NCBI RefSeq assembly: GCF_009469595.2
Contig: NZ_SSXV01000004.1
Coordinates: forward strand, 186,001-250,000
DNA: 64,000 nt
Source of the DNA: Thauera sp. 2A1
GTDB lineage: Bacteria; Pseudomonadota; Gammaproteobacteria; Burkholderiales; Rhodocyclaceae
Reading direction: 5' to 3'
Below, in pieces: positions 1 through 8,570 of the stretch. Position 1 is the stretch's first letter; each line of letters starts with the position of its first letter. The notes under the pieces are model-generated. The model was not told where the DNA came from. It did no database searches and saw nothing but the letters and a program-made list of their open reading frames with translations. The position numbers and the translations under genes are program-made.

Positions 1-45
1 TACGTCAAGCTCTACAAGCCGATCCTGAATCCGCTTCCTCGTTAA
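1..45 (+). CDS. 3' end of an unidentified gene (partial)
   Basis: The first 14 codons are open (reading YVKLYKPILNPLPR) and end at a TAA at 43-45, 25 bases before the next start codon and in the same direction. The spacing would suit an operon with the cytochrome gene that follows. Too little is present to name a product, and the reading frame could be chance. Confidence 0.3.
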   Translation, partial: YVKLYKPILNPLPR

Positions 46-70
46 ACGCGCTACGACCTAGGAGAAAGTG

Positions 71-1057
71 ATGATGCAAAGCTGCGTTCGTTACGTCCTA
101 TTCGGGGCCACCATCGTGGCGGCGACGGCCGCAGCCGCGGATTCATCGGCTCGGCGAGGGGAGGAGGCATCCTTCAGCTCCCTCGTCGACGCCGGTGGCA
201 ACATCACCTTCCCCGCGCATTTCCCCAGCGGCTACGTGCACATCGGCTCCTGGGCGGTGGCCGGAGCCGATGGTGTGGCCGACACGCACGTCGTCTATGC
301 GCGCCCCGAAGACGTGGCGCATTACCGCCGTAGCGGCGCGTTCCCCGACGGGGCCGTGATCATCAAGGAGGTGCTCGAGGCCATCGGATCTGCCCATACG
401 ACCGGGAAGGCCTTCTGGGGCGCTCATGGAAAAACCTGGTTCGTCATGGTCAAGGACGTTAAGGGGCGCTTCCCAGCCAACCCGTTGTGGGGTGATGGCT
501 GGGGCTGGGCACAGTTCGATCCGAAGGATCGCTCAAAGCAAATCGCCACAAACTACAAGACCGACTGCCTCCAATGTCACGTTCCGGCCAAAGCGATGGA
601 CTGGATCTACGTCTACGCCTATCCAGCGCTCGGCGAAAAGGCGCTGCAGTTCACCCCCGAGGCCGCGCGCAGCGGAGGTCTGAAACCGGACGAAGGGCAT
701 CGCGTCAAGGCCACGACCAGCGGCGCGCAAATGACGGACGAGCAGCCAAAGGTGGCCATGGGCAAGCAACTGTTCATGCAGACCTGTACCGCCTGCCACT
801 CGGCCACTGCCAACGAGCATGGCACCGGGCCATCGCTGTTCGGGGTGATGGGGCGCACGGCCGGAAGCGCACCGGGTTATCAATACTCCGATGCATTACG
901 TAACTCTGGCGTGGTCTGGTCACCCGGGAATCTCGTCAAGCATCTGGCCGATACACGTGGATTCATCCCCGGCAACCTGATGGGGCGCTTCTTCAAGGGC
1001 GTCGCCGCGACCGACGAACGCGATGCGATCGTCGCCTACCTTGCGACATTGAAGTAA
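71..1057 (+). CDS. Cytochrome P460 / cytochrome c fusion protein
   Basis: An exported dihaem-type protein. A signal peptide (residues 1-23, ending near the Ala-rich AAAAD stretch) is followed by a cytochrome P460-like domain (about 40-200) with a CLQCH haem motif. A C-terminal class I cytochrome c domain (about 225-328) has CTACH and a distal Met region. It is likely a periplasmic electron carrier or oxidoreductase; P460 relatives act on hydroxylamine, but many family members have no known substrate, so none is claimed. The start is ATG at 71, six bases after GGAG; a GTG at 68 is in frame but too close to that site. It heads a row with msrA and a cytochrome b561, suggesting a redox-stress role. 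Confidence 0.8.
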   Translation: MMQSCVRYVLFGATIVAATAAAADSSARRGEEASFSSLVDAGGNITFPAHFPSGYVHIGSWAVAGADGVADTHVVYARPEDVAHYRRSGAFPDGAVIIKEVLEAIGSAHTTGKAFWGAHGKTWFVMVKDVKGRFPANPLWGDGWGWAQFDPKDRSKQIATNYKTDCLQCHVPAKAMDWIYVYAYPALGEKALQFTPEAARSGGLKPDEGHRVKATTSGAQMTDEQPKVAMGKQLFMQTCTACHSATANEHGTGPSLFGVMGRTAGSAPGYQYSDALRNSGVVWSPGNLVKHLADTRGFIPGNLMGRFFKGVAATDERDAIVAYLATLK

Positions 1058-1069
1058 TTGGAGTTCACC

Positions 1070-1597
1070 ATGAATACGACCGAAACTGCGATCCTTGCGG
1101 GAGGGTGCTTCTGGGGCATGCAGGATCTGATCCGCAAGCTGCCCGGCGTAACGGGCACGCGCGTGGGTTATAGCGGCGGTGACGTTCCCAACGCCACCTA
1201 TCGCAATCATGGCAGTCACGCCGAGGCGATCGAAGTGGTGTTCGATCCGCGCAAACTGAGCTACCGCGACCTCCTGGAATTCTTCTTCCAGATCCACGAT
1301 CCCACCACGACCAACCGGCAGGGCAACGACCGTGGCGCGTCGTATCGCTCCGGCATCTACTACACCAGCGAGGTCCAGCGCGAGATCGCCATCGACACCA
1401 TCGCCGATGTCGAGGCGTCCGGCTTGTGGCCTGGCAAGGTGGTAACCGAGGTGCGGCCTGCCGGTGAATTCTGGCAGGCAGAGCCCGAGCACCAGGACTA
1501 TCTGTTGCGCAACCCCGGCGGCTACACCTGCCACTTTGTGCGACCCAACTGGAAGCTGCAGCGGCGCCCGGTCGAGCACAACCGTTCGACAACATGA
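1070..1597 (+). CDS. msrA: Peptide methionine-S-sulfoxide reductase MsrA
   Basis: Repairs oxidised methionine (the S-sulfoxide) in proteins using thioredoxin-type reductants. The signature GCFWG, with the nucleophilic Cys, lies at about residues 12-16, and the conserved region ending in the Tyr-rich GIYYT stretch is present. At 175 residues the length is normal for a single-domain MsrA without an MsrB partner. No signal peptide is seen, so it should be cytoplasmic. ATG at 1070 follows a GGAG; an in-frame TTG at 1058 was rejected. The stop overlaps the next gene's ATG (ATGA), indicating translational coupling to the cytochrome b561 gene. Confidence 0.93.
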   Translation: MNTTETAILAGGCFWGMQDLIRKLPGVTGTRVGYSGGDVPNATYRNHGSHAEAIEVVFDPRKLSYRDLLEFFFQIHDPTTTNRQGNDRGASYRSGIYYTSEVQREIAIDTIADVEASGLWPGKVVTEVRPAGEFWQAEPEHQDYLLRNPGGYTCHFVRPNWKLQRRPVEHNRSTT

Positions 1598-2205
1598 ACG
1601 CCCACCGGACATCGGGGACAGGACCCCGCTGTTCTCGCAGTGAAATGCGATTGGGAATGAACGACTTTGGAGCGATGCCGGAGAGGTCGAAAACCATCAA
1701 GCCGATTGCCGCACGTTTGGGGCACCTGCTCATCATCGGCTTGATGCTTACTGCTCTGCTCACCGGGTTGGAGGCGTTCGATTTCAGCTCGCCGCCGCGC
1801 ATACTGACACGGGACGGGCTTTTTGCACTGCATCGCGGGGCCGGGCTGATGGTGGGCATGCTGGCGATCGTGTGGCTCTGGTTGCGGCGCGACTGCTTCC
1901 GACAGGGCTGGGTTGGCTTCTGGCATGCGCTGCTGTTGAACATCGCGCTGCTGATTCCGCTCGCACCCTGGCTGGCGCGGATGCTCGAAGGCCGCCTGGA
2001 GGAAGCATTTGCCTTGGTGCCCGTGTACAACCTTGTCTCCCGCCCGGAGAGCGGCCTGTCCTACCTGTTGTTCCACTGGCACAGGATGCTCATCGCTGGT
2101 TTTCTGGTTCTGTTGGGTATCCATGTTGCAGCAGCCTTGTTCCATGCCTTCGTATTGAAGGACAAACTGCTGTCTCGAATGTTTTTTTGGCGCGACCCTT
2201 CGTGA
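1594..2205 (+). CDS. Cytochrome b561-family membrane protein
   Basis: A four-helix integral membrane protein of the dihaem cytochrome b561 type. Hydrophobic helices begin near residues 42, 85, 110 and 160, and candidate haem-ligand histidines occur in RLGHLL, ALHRGAG, FHWHR and [10 protein letters not shown]. Such proteins usually move electrons between the quinol pool and a periplasmic partner, and the cytochrome P460/c protein two genes upstream is a natural candidate. The first ATG overlaps the msrA stop; ATGs at 1645 and 1657 are alternatives because the first 25 residues are polar and unlike the family. No downstream gene on this strand. Confidence 0.8.
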   Translation: MNAHRTSGTGPRCSRSEMRLGMNDFGAMPERSKTIKPIAARLGHLLIIGLMLTALLTGLEAFDFSSPPRILTRDGLFALHRGAGLMVGMLAIVWLWLRRDCFRQGWVGFWHALLLNIALLIPLAPWLARMLEGRLEEAFALVPVYNLVSRPESGLSYLLFHWHRMLIAGFLVLLGIHVAAALFHAFVLKDKLLSRMFFWRDPS

Positions 2206-2425
2206 TCGGATTGAACGCCAGCCGCGAGTTGAGAACGCGCCTGCCATCGGAGGGCAGTGCCGCTTTTTTCGAGTGCTGGGTTACGACCGCGCGGCAGCGC
2301 CCTAACGTGCGCAACTCGGGCAGCCGTTTCCACCCGGACTAGCGATTGCGGCGCACCGAGAACGTATCGCGCTGGTCGTGGGTATACGCCACCGACCCGC
2401 GAGCGCGACGGGTGGCGCCACGCGG

Positions 2426-3253
2426 CTACGATTGAGCACGCGCGGCCAGCCACTGAGTGGGAGATTGCCCCACGCTGCGAACGAACGCTCGCGTAAAGGC
2501 CGCAGCGCTGGAGTATCCGGCCCGCGTGGCAGCCACCTTAGCGGGCCGGCCGCGGAGCAGGAGTTCCTGCGCCACACTCATGCGCAAGGCCGCGAGATAA
2601 CTTATCGGCGGCAAGCCCATGATCTGATGGAAATGCTCGGCAAAACGTGCACGTGACAGATTCGCCTCCTCGGCCAGTGTCTCCAAGGTCCAGTGGCGTT
2701 GCGGATTCTCGTGCATGCCAGCAAGGCTGCGTGAAAGGTGCGGATCGGCCAGGCCGGCCAGCAAGCCTTGGCGGACGACCCCCGCATCAATCTGATGACG
2801 GATCAGGCAAATGAAGATGTATTCAAGCAACCGATCCAATGCGGTCTGCCGACCACAGTTGGCGCCATCGAACTCACTGAAAAGTAACTCGAGCGCAGGT
2901 CGCAACTGTGGCAGGGTCGAAAAGGGCATTGCAATCACTGCAGGCAACGCCAGCGCCAGCGGCGCGCCGGCGTGCGCGCCGATCTCGACTGTGGCGCATA
3001 CCAGTGTGGCGTCGTTGCCCTCGTCGGCGGTCAACGTGTGAGGTAAGGAGCGCGGCACCAGGACGGCGCCAGGCTCGGCCAGATGCAAGGCCCGCGAAGC
3101 GTGCGGCTGGACCGTAATGCGGCCGGCCCGCAGCAAGTGCAGATGACCCAGCCCATCGTCGTGTCCATCGGCGAGCATGCCGCACACAGCACCGCTGAAC
3201 GACATCCGTGCCGTGGGTTTGAAATGCGCAAAGAGTGTGTCGAGTGCGTCCAT
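2426..3253 (-). CDS. AraC-family transcriptional regulator
   Basis: The first half is a cupin-like sensor domain (AraC_binding/cupin_6 type, about residues 1-170). The C-terminal part (about 175-272) is the double helix-turn-helix of the AraC family, with the WTLETLAEEANLSRARF and AGYSSAAAFTRAF helices recognisable. ATG at 3253 was chosen because it follows AGAAGAA and gives the usual 275-residue length; the upstream in-frame extension is low-complexity. It faces the msrA/b561 genes tail to tail and is the only regulator in that cargo, so it may control it, but no operator was recognised. It could equally be an orphan. Confidence 0.85.
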   Translation of the reverse strand: MDALDTLFAHFKPTARMSFSGAVCGMLADGHDDGLGHLHLLRAGRITVQPHASRALHLAEPGAVLVPRSLPHTLTADEGNDATLVCATVEIGAHAGAPLALALPAVIAMPFSTLPQLRPALELLFSEFDGANCGRQTALDRLLEYIFICLIRHQIDAGVVRQGLLAGLADPHLSRSLAGMHENPQRHWTLETLAEEANLSRARFAEHFHQIMGLPPISYLAALRMSVAQELLLRGRPAKVAATRAGYSSAAAFTRAFVRSVGQSPTQWLAARAQS

Positions 3254-3727
3254 TATTTCTTCTGAGCTTCGGCTGCCTCGCGGGCAGCACCGTTGGATGA
3301 AACAAACATTATCCCGATCTGCGTTGCCTTCTGGTCTACGGCGCACAGGCGGTGCTGCGTTGGCACCGCGCATAGGCGGCAATCACCCATGGCGCGATCG
3401 CTTGGTCATGCATGCGGCACAATGATCCCTGCGAGCCTGTCCTGCGCAGCCGTCGCTCGCCAGAGAAGATTAGTTCATGCTGATCCCTTCGGGGCGCGGG
3501 CCGTTCGATGTTATCCCGTGGGCCGCTTTCGAACCTGCCGCTTAAATGCCTGCATCGTCCTGAGACGATCCAACGGCCGCTTCCACGACGTTGGCTCTAT
3601 CGGCGAACGTCCGGTCTGGAAATGCTCGAACGGCAGGTCGGGGTCGTTTTGAGACCGTGAGCCCACCCCGCAAATCGGCAAAGAAAACGAGCGGATCTTG
3701 CCGCGACGGGCACGATCCGCTTGGGGG
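3254..3727. other. Intergenic stretch without a recognisable gene
   Basis: About 470 bases between the AraC gene start and the end of the DUF932 gene. It should hold the AraC promoter. Short open frames on both strands have no codon bias or family resemblance. It marks the join between the redox cargo and the ICE backbone. Confidence 0.6.
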
Positions 3728-4555
3728 TCAGGCTTTCAGCTTGCGCAGGCCTTCCGCGAGCAGCCAGAGTGCCCGGTTGAGCCGGACGTTCTGGTCGATG
3801 CCCTGGACATGCCGGGTGCGCTGCTGGCGCCCGTTGGCACTGCGGCCAGTCAGGCCGCCTTTGACGATGTTCTCCTGGACCCGGTTGAACGTGGACCACA
3901 GGTCCGCAAGGTTGTCGTCGAAGCGACGGGGGTGCAGGACCTGGCTTTCCGTGATCGGCAGGGTCTTGCCAGGTTCGTCGTACTTGAGGACCAGGGCCGA
4001 TCTGGCGAAGATCTCGGCCTCGCCATCGTCGAGCGTGATGGCACGCATGGCGTCGCGAGAATCCTGCACCTGCTCGAATCCATGCAGCACCTCGTAGGCA
4101 CCCTCGATCACGTGGTCGGTGACATTGCCCTTGTGGGGTACGCGCACGTCGGCGAAAGTGTCGCCGCACACCAGACCGTTCTGGCAGACGAAGCGGAACA
4201 TGCCGGCCAGCATCTGGTAGCTGCTGGTGCCGTCGTGCGAGTTGAGCAGGATGATCTCGTTCACCTCGGCGCCGTTGATCTGACTTGCGTGGCGAAGGCG
4301 CAGCATGTGCTTGGTGTAGTCGCGGCGGTCCTCCTGGCGCACGCGGGTCTGGCACACCATGAATGGCTGGAAGCCCTCCTTGCGCAGTTCGGTCAGCACA
4401 GCCGCCGTTGGGATGTAGCTGTACCGCTCGGATCGGCTTTCGTGCGGGGTGTCCGCGAAGATGGAGGGTGCGACGGTGCGGATCTGGTCATCCGACAACG
4501 GGTGATTCGACCGCAGCACCGGGGAGCGATGGGCGAAGCGGGACGCGAGTTGCAT
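3728..4555 (-). CDS. DUF932 domain protein of the ICE backbone
   Basis: A 275-residue soluble protein matching the DUF932 'phage/plasmid-like' family. It is commonly carried next to DUF3275, DUF3577 and DUF3085 genes on ICEs and plasmids, as it is here. Its biochemical role is unknown. Visible features are a conserved MFRFVCQNGLVCGD stretch near residue 130 and a mixed alpha/beta composition with no signal peptide or membrane segment. The start ATG at 4555 is preceded by AAGGAG at a good distance; 13 upstream in-frame codons were discarded. It is the last gene of the minus-strand backbone seen here before the cargo. Confidence 0.85.
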   Translation of the reverse strand: MQLASRFAHRSPVLRSNHPLSDDQIRTVAPSIFADTPHESRSERYSYIPTAAVLTELRKEGFQPFMVCQTRVRQEDRRDYTKHMLRLRHASQINGAEVNEIILLNSHDGTSSYQMLAGMFRFVCQNGLVCGDTFADVRVPHKGNVTDHVIEGAYEVLHGFEQVQDSRDAMRAITLDDGEAEIFARSALVLKYDEPGKTLPITESQVLHPRRFDDNLADLWSTFNRVQENIVKGGLTGRSANGRQQRTRHVQGIDQNVRLNRALWLLAEGLRKLKA

Positions 4556-4645
4556 TATGATCTCCTTGGATAAGAGACCGGAGCCCCGCCCCACCGGGGA
4601 TGAGCCCCGGCGGGTGGTGGAACGCCGCTGACGCGGCGGTTGGAA

Positions 4646-5257
4646 TCAGCCTTGGGCGAGATGCCAGTCCTGGGACAGCGGAGCGAACTCGTAGCCCAAT
4701 GCACCAAGACGGTCGCGCTGCTGACGCAGGACGCGGCGATCGACGGTGGCGTCGAGCTTGACGATCTCGCCCAGCGGCCAGAGCGCACCGAACAGCGCCG
4801 CGTCGTCCGCCTCGGCCGAGGCCTCGGAGAATGCGGCGGCCGGCTCGCTGCCGAACGGCGTGGTGTCGACCAGGGGATCGCGCGGGTTGCGGGACTTCGG
4901 CTTGGCCGGCACCTTGGGCGCGGCCGGCGCGGGCGTCTGCGCTTCCTCGTCGATCGGATCGACTTCCTGCGGACTCAGCCGGCGGACTTCGTCGCGGCTC
5001 AGGGCGTCGATGTTGGACAGCGTCATCCCGCCCAGATGGGCGCGGATTTCGATGACCATGCGACCGTTGGCGTTGTACGTGGAGGGACGGATCTCGGCGA
5101 TGACGAAATCACCGTCATACTTGCCCTCGCGGTACTGATCGAGTTCGGCGTTCTTCACGACGAACTCGCCGATCGAGGTCGCCAGGCGGCCGACGTTGAA
5201 GTCGCCGTTCCTGCCGTGGATGGTCTTGATGGCCAGTTGGCCGGGAATGGTGATCAT
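4646..5257 (-). CDS. DUF3275 family ICE protein
   Basis: A 203-residue cytoplasmic protein of the DUF3275 family, known almost only from ICEclc/PFGI-1-like elements. Residues 1-80 form a beta-rich domain (GRNGDFNVGRLATSIGEF near the start). A Pro/Ala-rich linker (about 98-130) leads to a C-terminal segment that is charged and helical. Function unknown. ATG at 5257 has GGAG six bases upstream. The gene has its own leader of about 50 bases after a rho-independent terminator, so it is probably transcribed separately from its upstream neighbour. Confidence 0.85.
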   Translation of the reverse strand: MITIPGQLAIKTIHGRNGDFNVGRLATSIGEFVVKNAELDQYREGKYDGDFVIAEIRPSTYNANGRMVIEIRAHLGGMTLSNIDALSRDEVRRLSPQEVDPIDEEAQTPAPAAPKVPAKPKSRNPRDPLVDTTPFGSEPAAAFSEASAEADDAALFGALWPLGEIVKLDATVDRRVLRQQRDRLGALGYEFAPLSQDWHLAQG

Positions 5258-5274
5258 GAAGGTCTCCTGCGGAC

Positions 5275-5308
5275 GAAGAGAAGACAAGGCCCCGGGGATG
5301 GGGCCTTG
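5275..5308 (-). terminator. Rho-independent terminator after the DUF3577 gene
   Basis: A perfect 9-bp stem (CAAGGCCCC, 5285-5293, with GGGGCCTTG, 5300-5308) and a 6-base loop; read on the minus strand it is followed by the pyrimidine tail TCTTCTCTTC. Confidence 0.75.
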
Positions 5309-5312
5309 CGGA

Positions 5313-5864
5313 TCAGAACGACTCGGCAACGGCCAATGCGGGGGCATCGGCAGCGTCGTCGGCAGCATCGGCGACGGGCTTGGAAGGCTCCAGTGCCGAG
5401 GCTTGCTGCGCGGCGGGCGCGTCGGACGTCACAGGGACTTCCGGGTCCCGCTCGTCGGTCTCGGTCAGCTTGGGTTCGGCCTTGTAGACGAGCTTGCCGT
5501 CGACCTTGATCCAACTGACGAACAGCAGGCGGGCCTTGAGGCTCACACCCTGCTCGCCGGCACGCTTCCCCTTGGAGTAGGTGAAGGTGTCGGTCCACAG
5601 GTCGCCCAAGCGGAAGCCGATCATCACCTTCTTCTCGGCGTCGACCGCCTGAATGCAGCGGCGCACCAGGTGCTGCGCTTCCGAACCCGATACGCGCGTG
5701 TCGAAACGCACATACGAGACGTCGTCGCTGGGACCGTTCAGAGCCGCGATGTCGCAGGCCAGGAACGCATCGCCCTTCTTGGGCTTCACTTCGCGGATGC
5801 GATTGAGATACCCGAGGCCGGTGATGTGCAGATCGAAGTAGGACTTTTCGGTGGAAGTGGTCAT
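5313..5864 (-). CDS. DUF3577 family ICE protein
   Basis: A 183-residue soluble protein of the DUF3577 family, another marker of this ICE lineage with no assigned reaction. The N-terminal 140 residues are a compact beta-rich domain (SYFDLHITGLGYLNRIREV at the start). The last 45 residues are an Ala/Asp-rich, probably disordered tail ending AVAESF. ATG at 5864 follows GGAGATTCACC; the upstream in-frame codons run into the leader and were left out. It is preceded by a long leader carrying copy A of the three-hairpin element and followed directly by a terminator, so it is a single-gene unit. Confidence 0.85.
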   Translation of the reverse strand: MTTSTEKSYFDLHITGLGYLNRIREVKPKKGDAFLACDIAALNGPSDDVSYVRFDTRVSGSEAQHLVRRCIQAVDAEKKVMIGFRLGDLWTDTFTYSKGKRAGEQGVSLKARLLFVSWIKVDGKLVYKAEPKLTETDERDPEVPVTSDAPAAQQASALEPSKPVADAADDAADAPALAVAESF

Positions 5865-6020
5865 GGTGAATCTCCTGGGAACAATGAGGCGGAGACACAC
5901 CCGACCCAAGGCGGGGAAGGTGTGGAACCCCCGCGTGGGTTGATGGAACAGCTTGGAGGCATCGCCATCGAGAACCGATGGCCGTTCGCGCATGGATGCC
6001 GGTGCGAACTGGAGTGATCA

Positions 6021-6090
6021 ACGCGGTCGGAACCGCGTCGCAGCCTTGAAGATCGTGGCTGCCTGGGCATGTCGCTGACGGACGTCAGCG
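6021..6090 (-). ncRNA. Three-hairpin structured element, copy A
   Basis: Read on the minus strand: stem III (8 bp, 6073-6080 with 6083-6090), a 10-base linker containing ATGCCC, stem II GCAGCC/GGCTGC (6057-6062 with 6040-6045) with a loop ending CTTCAA, one base, then stem I ACGCGGT/ACCGCGT (6032-6038 with 6021-6027). It lies between the terminator of the DUF3085 gene and the DUF3577 start. Two relatives at 7543-7608 and 9485-9551 keep the architecture with compensating changes. It may be a leader RNA, a separate small RNA or part of a promoter. Confidence 0.55.
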
Positions 6091-6167
6091 GAACATGGCC
6101 GGAAGCGTGGCGCCAGGACGGCGCGCAGGCGAGCGGCAATCGGCACTCGCGGCTGTCCGCATTGCCG

Positions 6168-6196
6168 GGAAGAAAGAGGCCCCCGGAGCGGGGGCC
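6168..6196 (-). terminator. Rho-independent terminator after the DUF3085 gene
   Basis: Stem GGCCCCC (6178-6184) with GGGGGCC (6190-6196) and a 5-base loop; the minus-strand tail is TCTTTCTTCC. Confidence 0.75.
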
Positions 6197-6208
6197 AGGG
6201 ATGGGCGG

Positions 6209-6574
6209 TCAGTTACCGCTGGGCGTGGGAGGAACCGCCTGCAGCGATAGGTGTGTCGCGGAGGCGGACACGTCGAGGTCGTCCTCGCTGCGCAGGATGC
6301 GCGCAAACACGCCCTCCTGCGGATCGAAGAACTCGCCGAAGTCGTCGCCACCGAACTCGGCGCGCGCCAGCTCCCACCAGTCATCGAAGGCATCGACATC
6401 CGGGTTGCAGCCAGCGGCATAGGCGATGGTCTTCTGGCGACCATCGGGTCGGCGCTCGCCGCACTCGGCCAGGAAGTACACGCCCTGATCCTTGACCAGG
6501 ATGACGCGGCATTGATTCGCCACCGCTTCGGCGAGCACGGGCCGCAGCTCCGTGCCTTTGAATCGAACAGTCAT
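6209..6574 (-). CDS. DUF3085 family ICE protein
   Basis: A 121-residue acidic protein of the DUF3085 family, carried with the other DUF genes on ICEs. The central YFLAECGERRPDG and FDDWWELARAEFGGDDFGEF segments are typical of the family. No membrane segment or catalytic motif is evident and no function is known. ATG at 6574 is preceded by a GGAGATCACACCC leader. It sits 65 bases after the previous coding sequence's stop and between two terminators, so it is a stand-alone transcription unit. Confidence 0.85.
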   Translation of the reverse strand: MTVRFKGTELRPVLAEAVANQCRVILVKDQGVYFLAECGERRPDGRQKTIAYAAGCNPDVDAFDDWWELARAEFGGDDFGEFFDPQEGVFARILRSEDDLDVSASATHLSLQAVPPTPSGN

Positions 6575-6593
6575 GGGTGTGATCTCCAGGGGG

Positions 6594-6629
6594 CAGGAAA
6601 AGAGGCTTCCCGCCGCGAGGGCGGGAAGC
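6594..6629 (-). terminator. Rho-independent terminator after the gene at 6640-7437
   Basis: A perfect 10-bp stem GCTTCCCGCC (6605-6614) with GGCGGGAAGC (6620-6629), a 5-base loop and a minus-strand tail CTCTTTTCC. Confidence 0.8.
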
Positions 6630-6639
6630 TGCTGTGAGA

Positions 6640-7437
6640 TCAGTGCCGGATAGCCTTACGACACGACAGGCACTGCACGCGGATGCGCCGCCAACTCCCG
6701 TCGTCGATCAGCCGTTCCAGCGTCTCGCCGAGGGTGTCGAAGAACACCTCATCGACCCGTTCGACCAGCTCGCCGTCGCGGTGCAGCTCCACCGCGTAGA
6801 GGTCGAGGCCACGCTCATACAGCACGGTGACGCGACCCTGGAACTTCGTCGTGGCGACGGTGAAGCCGATGGCCGGCGGCGTGCGGATGATGTCGGCGGG
6901 CAGCGGATCGACCCAGGTGATGTCCCGCGCGCCGGCATCCACCAGCATGTGGGTGACGCGCCGGAAACCGTCGGGAGCGGGCAACTGCTCCAGTTGGTCG
7001 ACCAGTTCCTGCAGCTCGGGGCAGCGCGGCTCGGGGATCGGCAGCTTCGCCGGTGCGGACCCGAGCACGAACCGCTTCACCGTGTAGGGCTGGCCGTCGG
7101 CGGTGAACTCGGTCTGCTCCTCGGGCGTGTCCGCCCGCTGACCGTCGAAGCGGCGTCTGACATAGGGTTCGACCTGCACCTTGGCGCCCTCGTCGGGCAC
7201 TTCGGTCACGAGCGTGCGATCGAGCACCGCGAACTCGGCTCGTCCCGTCTTGACGACGATGGCCTCGTCGGTGGTGGCGATGACCTTGCCCTCGAAAGGC
7301 TTCGGGTCGATGTGAAAGCCCAGCGTCGAAACCTTGGGCTGGCCGTCGAAGATGTTGAATTTGAACGAACGGACGTTGGAAGGCACATGACCGACAACGA
7401 GCGTCGGCATCTGTGCGCGGATGGCTTGGGTATCCAT
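6640..7437 (-). CDS. Conserved ICE backbone protein of unknown function
   Basis: A 265-residue soluble protein I recognise only as a recurrent passenger of this ICE family; no domain name is claimed. It starts MDTQAIRAQMPTLVVGHVP, is beta-rich through residues 20-110, and near the C terminus carries a Cys pair in QCLSCRK that might bind metal or simply be structural. ATG at 7437 follows a GGAG. The same frame stays open far upstream across the neighbouring gene, which is a GC-rich artefact. Its leader holds copy B of the three-hairpin element and a nested hairpin (AAGGGAC/GTCCCTT) close to the start. Confidence 0.75.
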   Translation of the reverse strand: MDTQAIRAQMPTLVVGHVPSNVRSFKFNIFDGQPKVSTLGFHIDPKPFEGKVIATTDEAIVVKTGRAEFAVLDRTLVTEVPDEGAKVQVEPYVRRRFDGQRADTPEEQTEFTADGQPYTVKRFVLGSAPAKLPIPEPRCPELQELVDQLEQLPAPDGFRRVTHMLVDAGARDITWVDPLPADIIRTPPAIGFTVATTKFQGRVTVLYERGLDLYAVELHRDGELVERVDEVFFDTLGETLERLIDDGSWRRIRVQCLSCRKAIRH

Positions 7438-7542
7438 GGGGAGACTCCTTGTGGCAACCAAGGGACTCCCGCCCGCAAGGGAGGTCTGTCCCTTGAGGGT
7501 GAGGTGGATGGACGCGGGTGCGCCCGGAGAACGAAGCAACCA

Positions 7543-7608
7543 GCACGGCGAACCGCGCCGCAGTCTTGAAGGTCTCGACTGCCTGGGCATGCTGCCGGCA
7601 ACGCCAGC
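7543..7608 (-). ncRNA. Three-hairpin structured element, copy B
   Basis: On the minus strand: stem III (weakest here, GCTG/CAGC, 7605-7608 with 7591-7594), an 8-base ATGCCC linker, stem II GCAGTC/GACTGC (7577-7582 with 7560-7565) with the CTTCAA loop end, then stem I GCGCGG-TTCG-CCGTGC (7543-7558). Stem I has one G-U pair that would be a mismatch on the other strand, supporting minus-strand RNA. It sits after the terminator at 7684-7713 and about 105 bases before the next start codon. Confidence 0.55.
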
Positions 7609-7683
7609 GAACATGCGGCCAGCGTGCGGCACATGGCGGCGACCGTCCGTTGGGAATCGGCAATGCGCCGGCACCGCGTTCCG

Positions 7684-7713
7684 CGAAAAAGAAGAGCCCC
7701 GACGTGGGGGCTC
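7684..7713 (-). terminator. Rho-independent terminator after the gene at 7728-8444
   Basis: Stem GAGCCCC (7694-7700) with GGGGCTC (7707-7713), 6-base loop; minus-strand tail TTCTTTTTC. Confidence 0.8.
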
Positions 7714-7727
7714 GAATGGGTTGCGGG

Positions 7728-8444
7728 TTACTCGTCGTCGTAGAGCGTCAGCCCGTCCAGCACTGGCGCGTCGGCATCGAACACCAACATGCGAACGTCG
7801 GCGAGCGCAGCCAGGTGCAACACTTCCACGAGGGACTCCGGCACGCCCTTGGCCCGGTGCTCCTGCCGCAGCTCTTCGGCGGTGATGCCCTCGACATGCT
7901 GCAGGTTCGCATCCGTCCAGGGCGTGGCGACCAGCTTCACGCCGACCGCCGGGCTGTAGGGAATGCGGAAGGCCACGAACAGAAAACCGCTCGGCGTGGC
8001 GATGTCCGCCAGTTCGGCGAGGAAGCGACCGGCCTCCTCGGTGATGTGCGCCGAACTGATTTCCCAGGCACGGCTGTAGAACCCGGTCTCGAAGCGCAGG
8101 CGGCGTACCACCTCGCGCGCGGCTTCCTCGGAGTAGGTATCGCCGACGTGCAGCGGCTGGCCGGCTTCTTCGGCCATGACGGCGTAGACGAGGTTTCGGG
8201 CGATACCGTGGCTGGGGCACTGCGCGTCCAGCTCGGGCGGCACGTTCTGGCCCTCGGTGATCAGCGCGAAGTCGTCGCAGAAGACGCAGGCATGGCGCTC
8301 GACCTGGCTGTCCGGCAGGTGCGACTGCGAGACGTGCAGCGGCAGGTAGCTCAGCGGGCAGTCGTCGTCGTAGGAAATCGCCAGCAGCCGCTGCACGGAC
8401 AGGCCATCGTAGCCGCGGGCGAAGGGATTGTTGGAATGGGACAT
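7728..8444 (-). CDS. ICE backbone protein of unknown function (possible DUF5983-type)
   Basis: A 238-residue acidic soluble protein. A Cys/His group near residues 53-82 (ACVFCDD and DAQCPSHG) hints at a small metal site. The C-terminal third (EVLHLAALADVRMLVFDADAPVLDGL) resembles short DUF5983-like plasmid proteins, but I would not rely on that. It starts MSHSNNPFARGYDGLS at ATG 8444, after GGAGGAATCCC. It has its own terminator, and an upstream region of about 250 bases that includes a possible eight-codon leader frame. Function cannot be assigned. Confidence 0.7.
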   Translation of the reverse strand: MSHSNNPFARGYDGLSVQRLLAISYDDDCPLSYLPLHVSQSHLPDSQVERHACVFCDDFALITEGQNVPPELDAQCPSHGIARNLVYAVMAEEAGQPLHVGDTYSEEAAREVVRRLRFETGFYSRAWEISSAHITEEAGRFLAELADIATPSGFLFVAFRIPYSPAVGVKLVATPWTDANLQHVEGITAEELRQEHRAKGVPESLVEVLHLAALADVRMLVFDADAPVLDGLTLYDDE

Positions 8445-8570
8445 GGGATTCCTCCAGCAGAGGATGGCCGAGGCAATCCCCTGCCGGGGATTGAACCCCA
8501 GCGAGTGGATGAAGTGGCAACCGGTCAGCCGGCCGCGGCGTCGGGCCGCCCTGGTGGCGGGCGGTGCAGG

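Noticed and set aside
4594..4610. CCGGGG/CCCCGG hairpin before the DUF932 gene as a terminator
   Set aside because: Only six base pairs and no pyrimidine tail in either direction, unlike the five accepted terminators nearby.
7438..8520. Upstream half of the 626-codon minus-strand frame starting at 8520
   Set aside because: It runs out of frame through the real gene at 7728-8444 and through a terminator and hairpin element; the conserved protein begins at ATG 7437.
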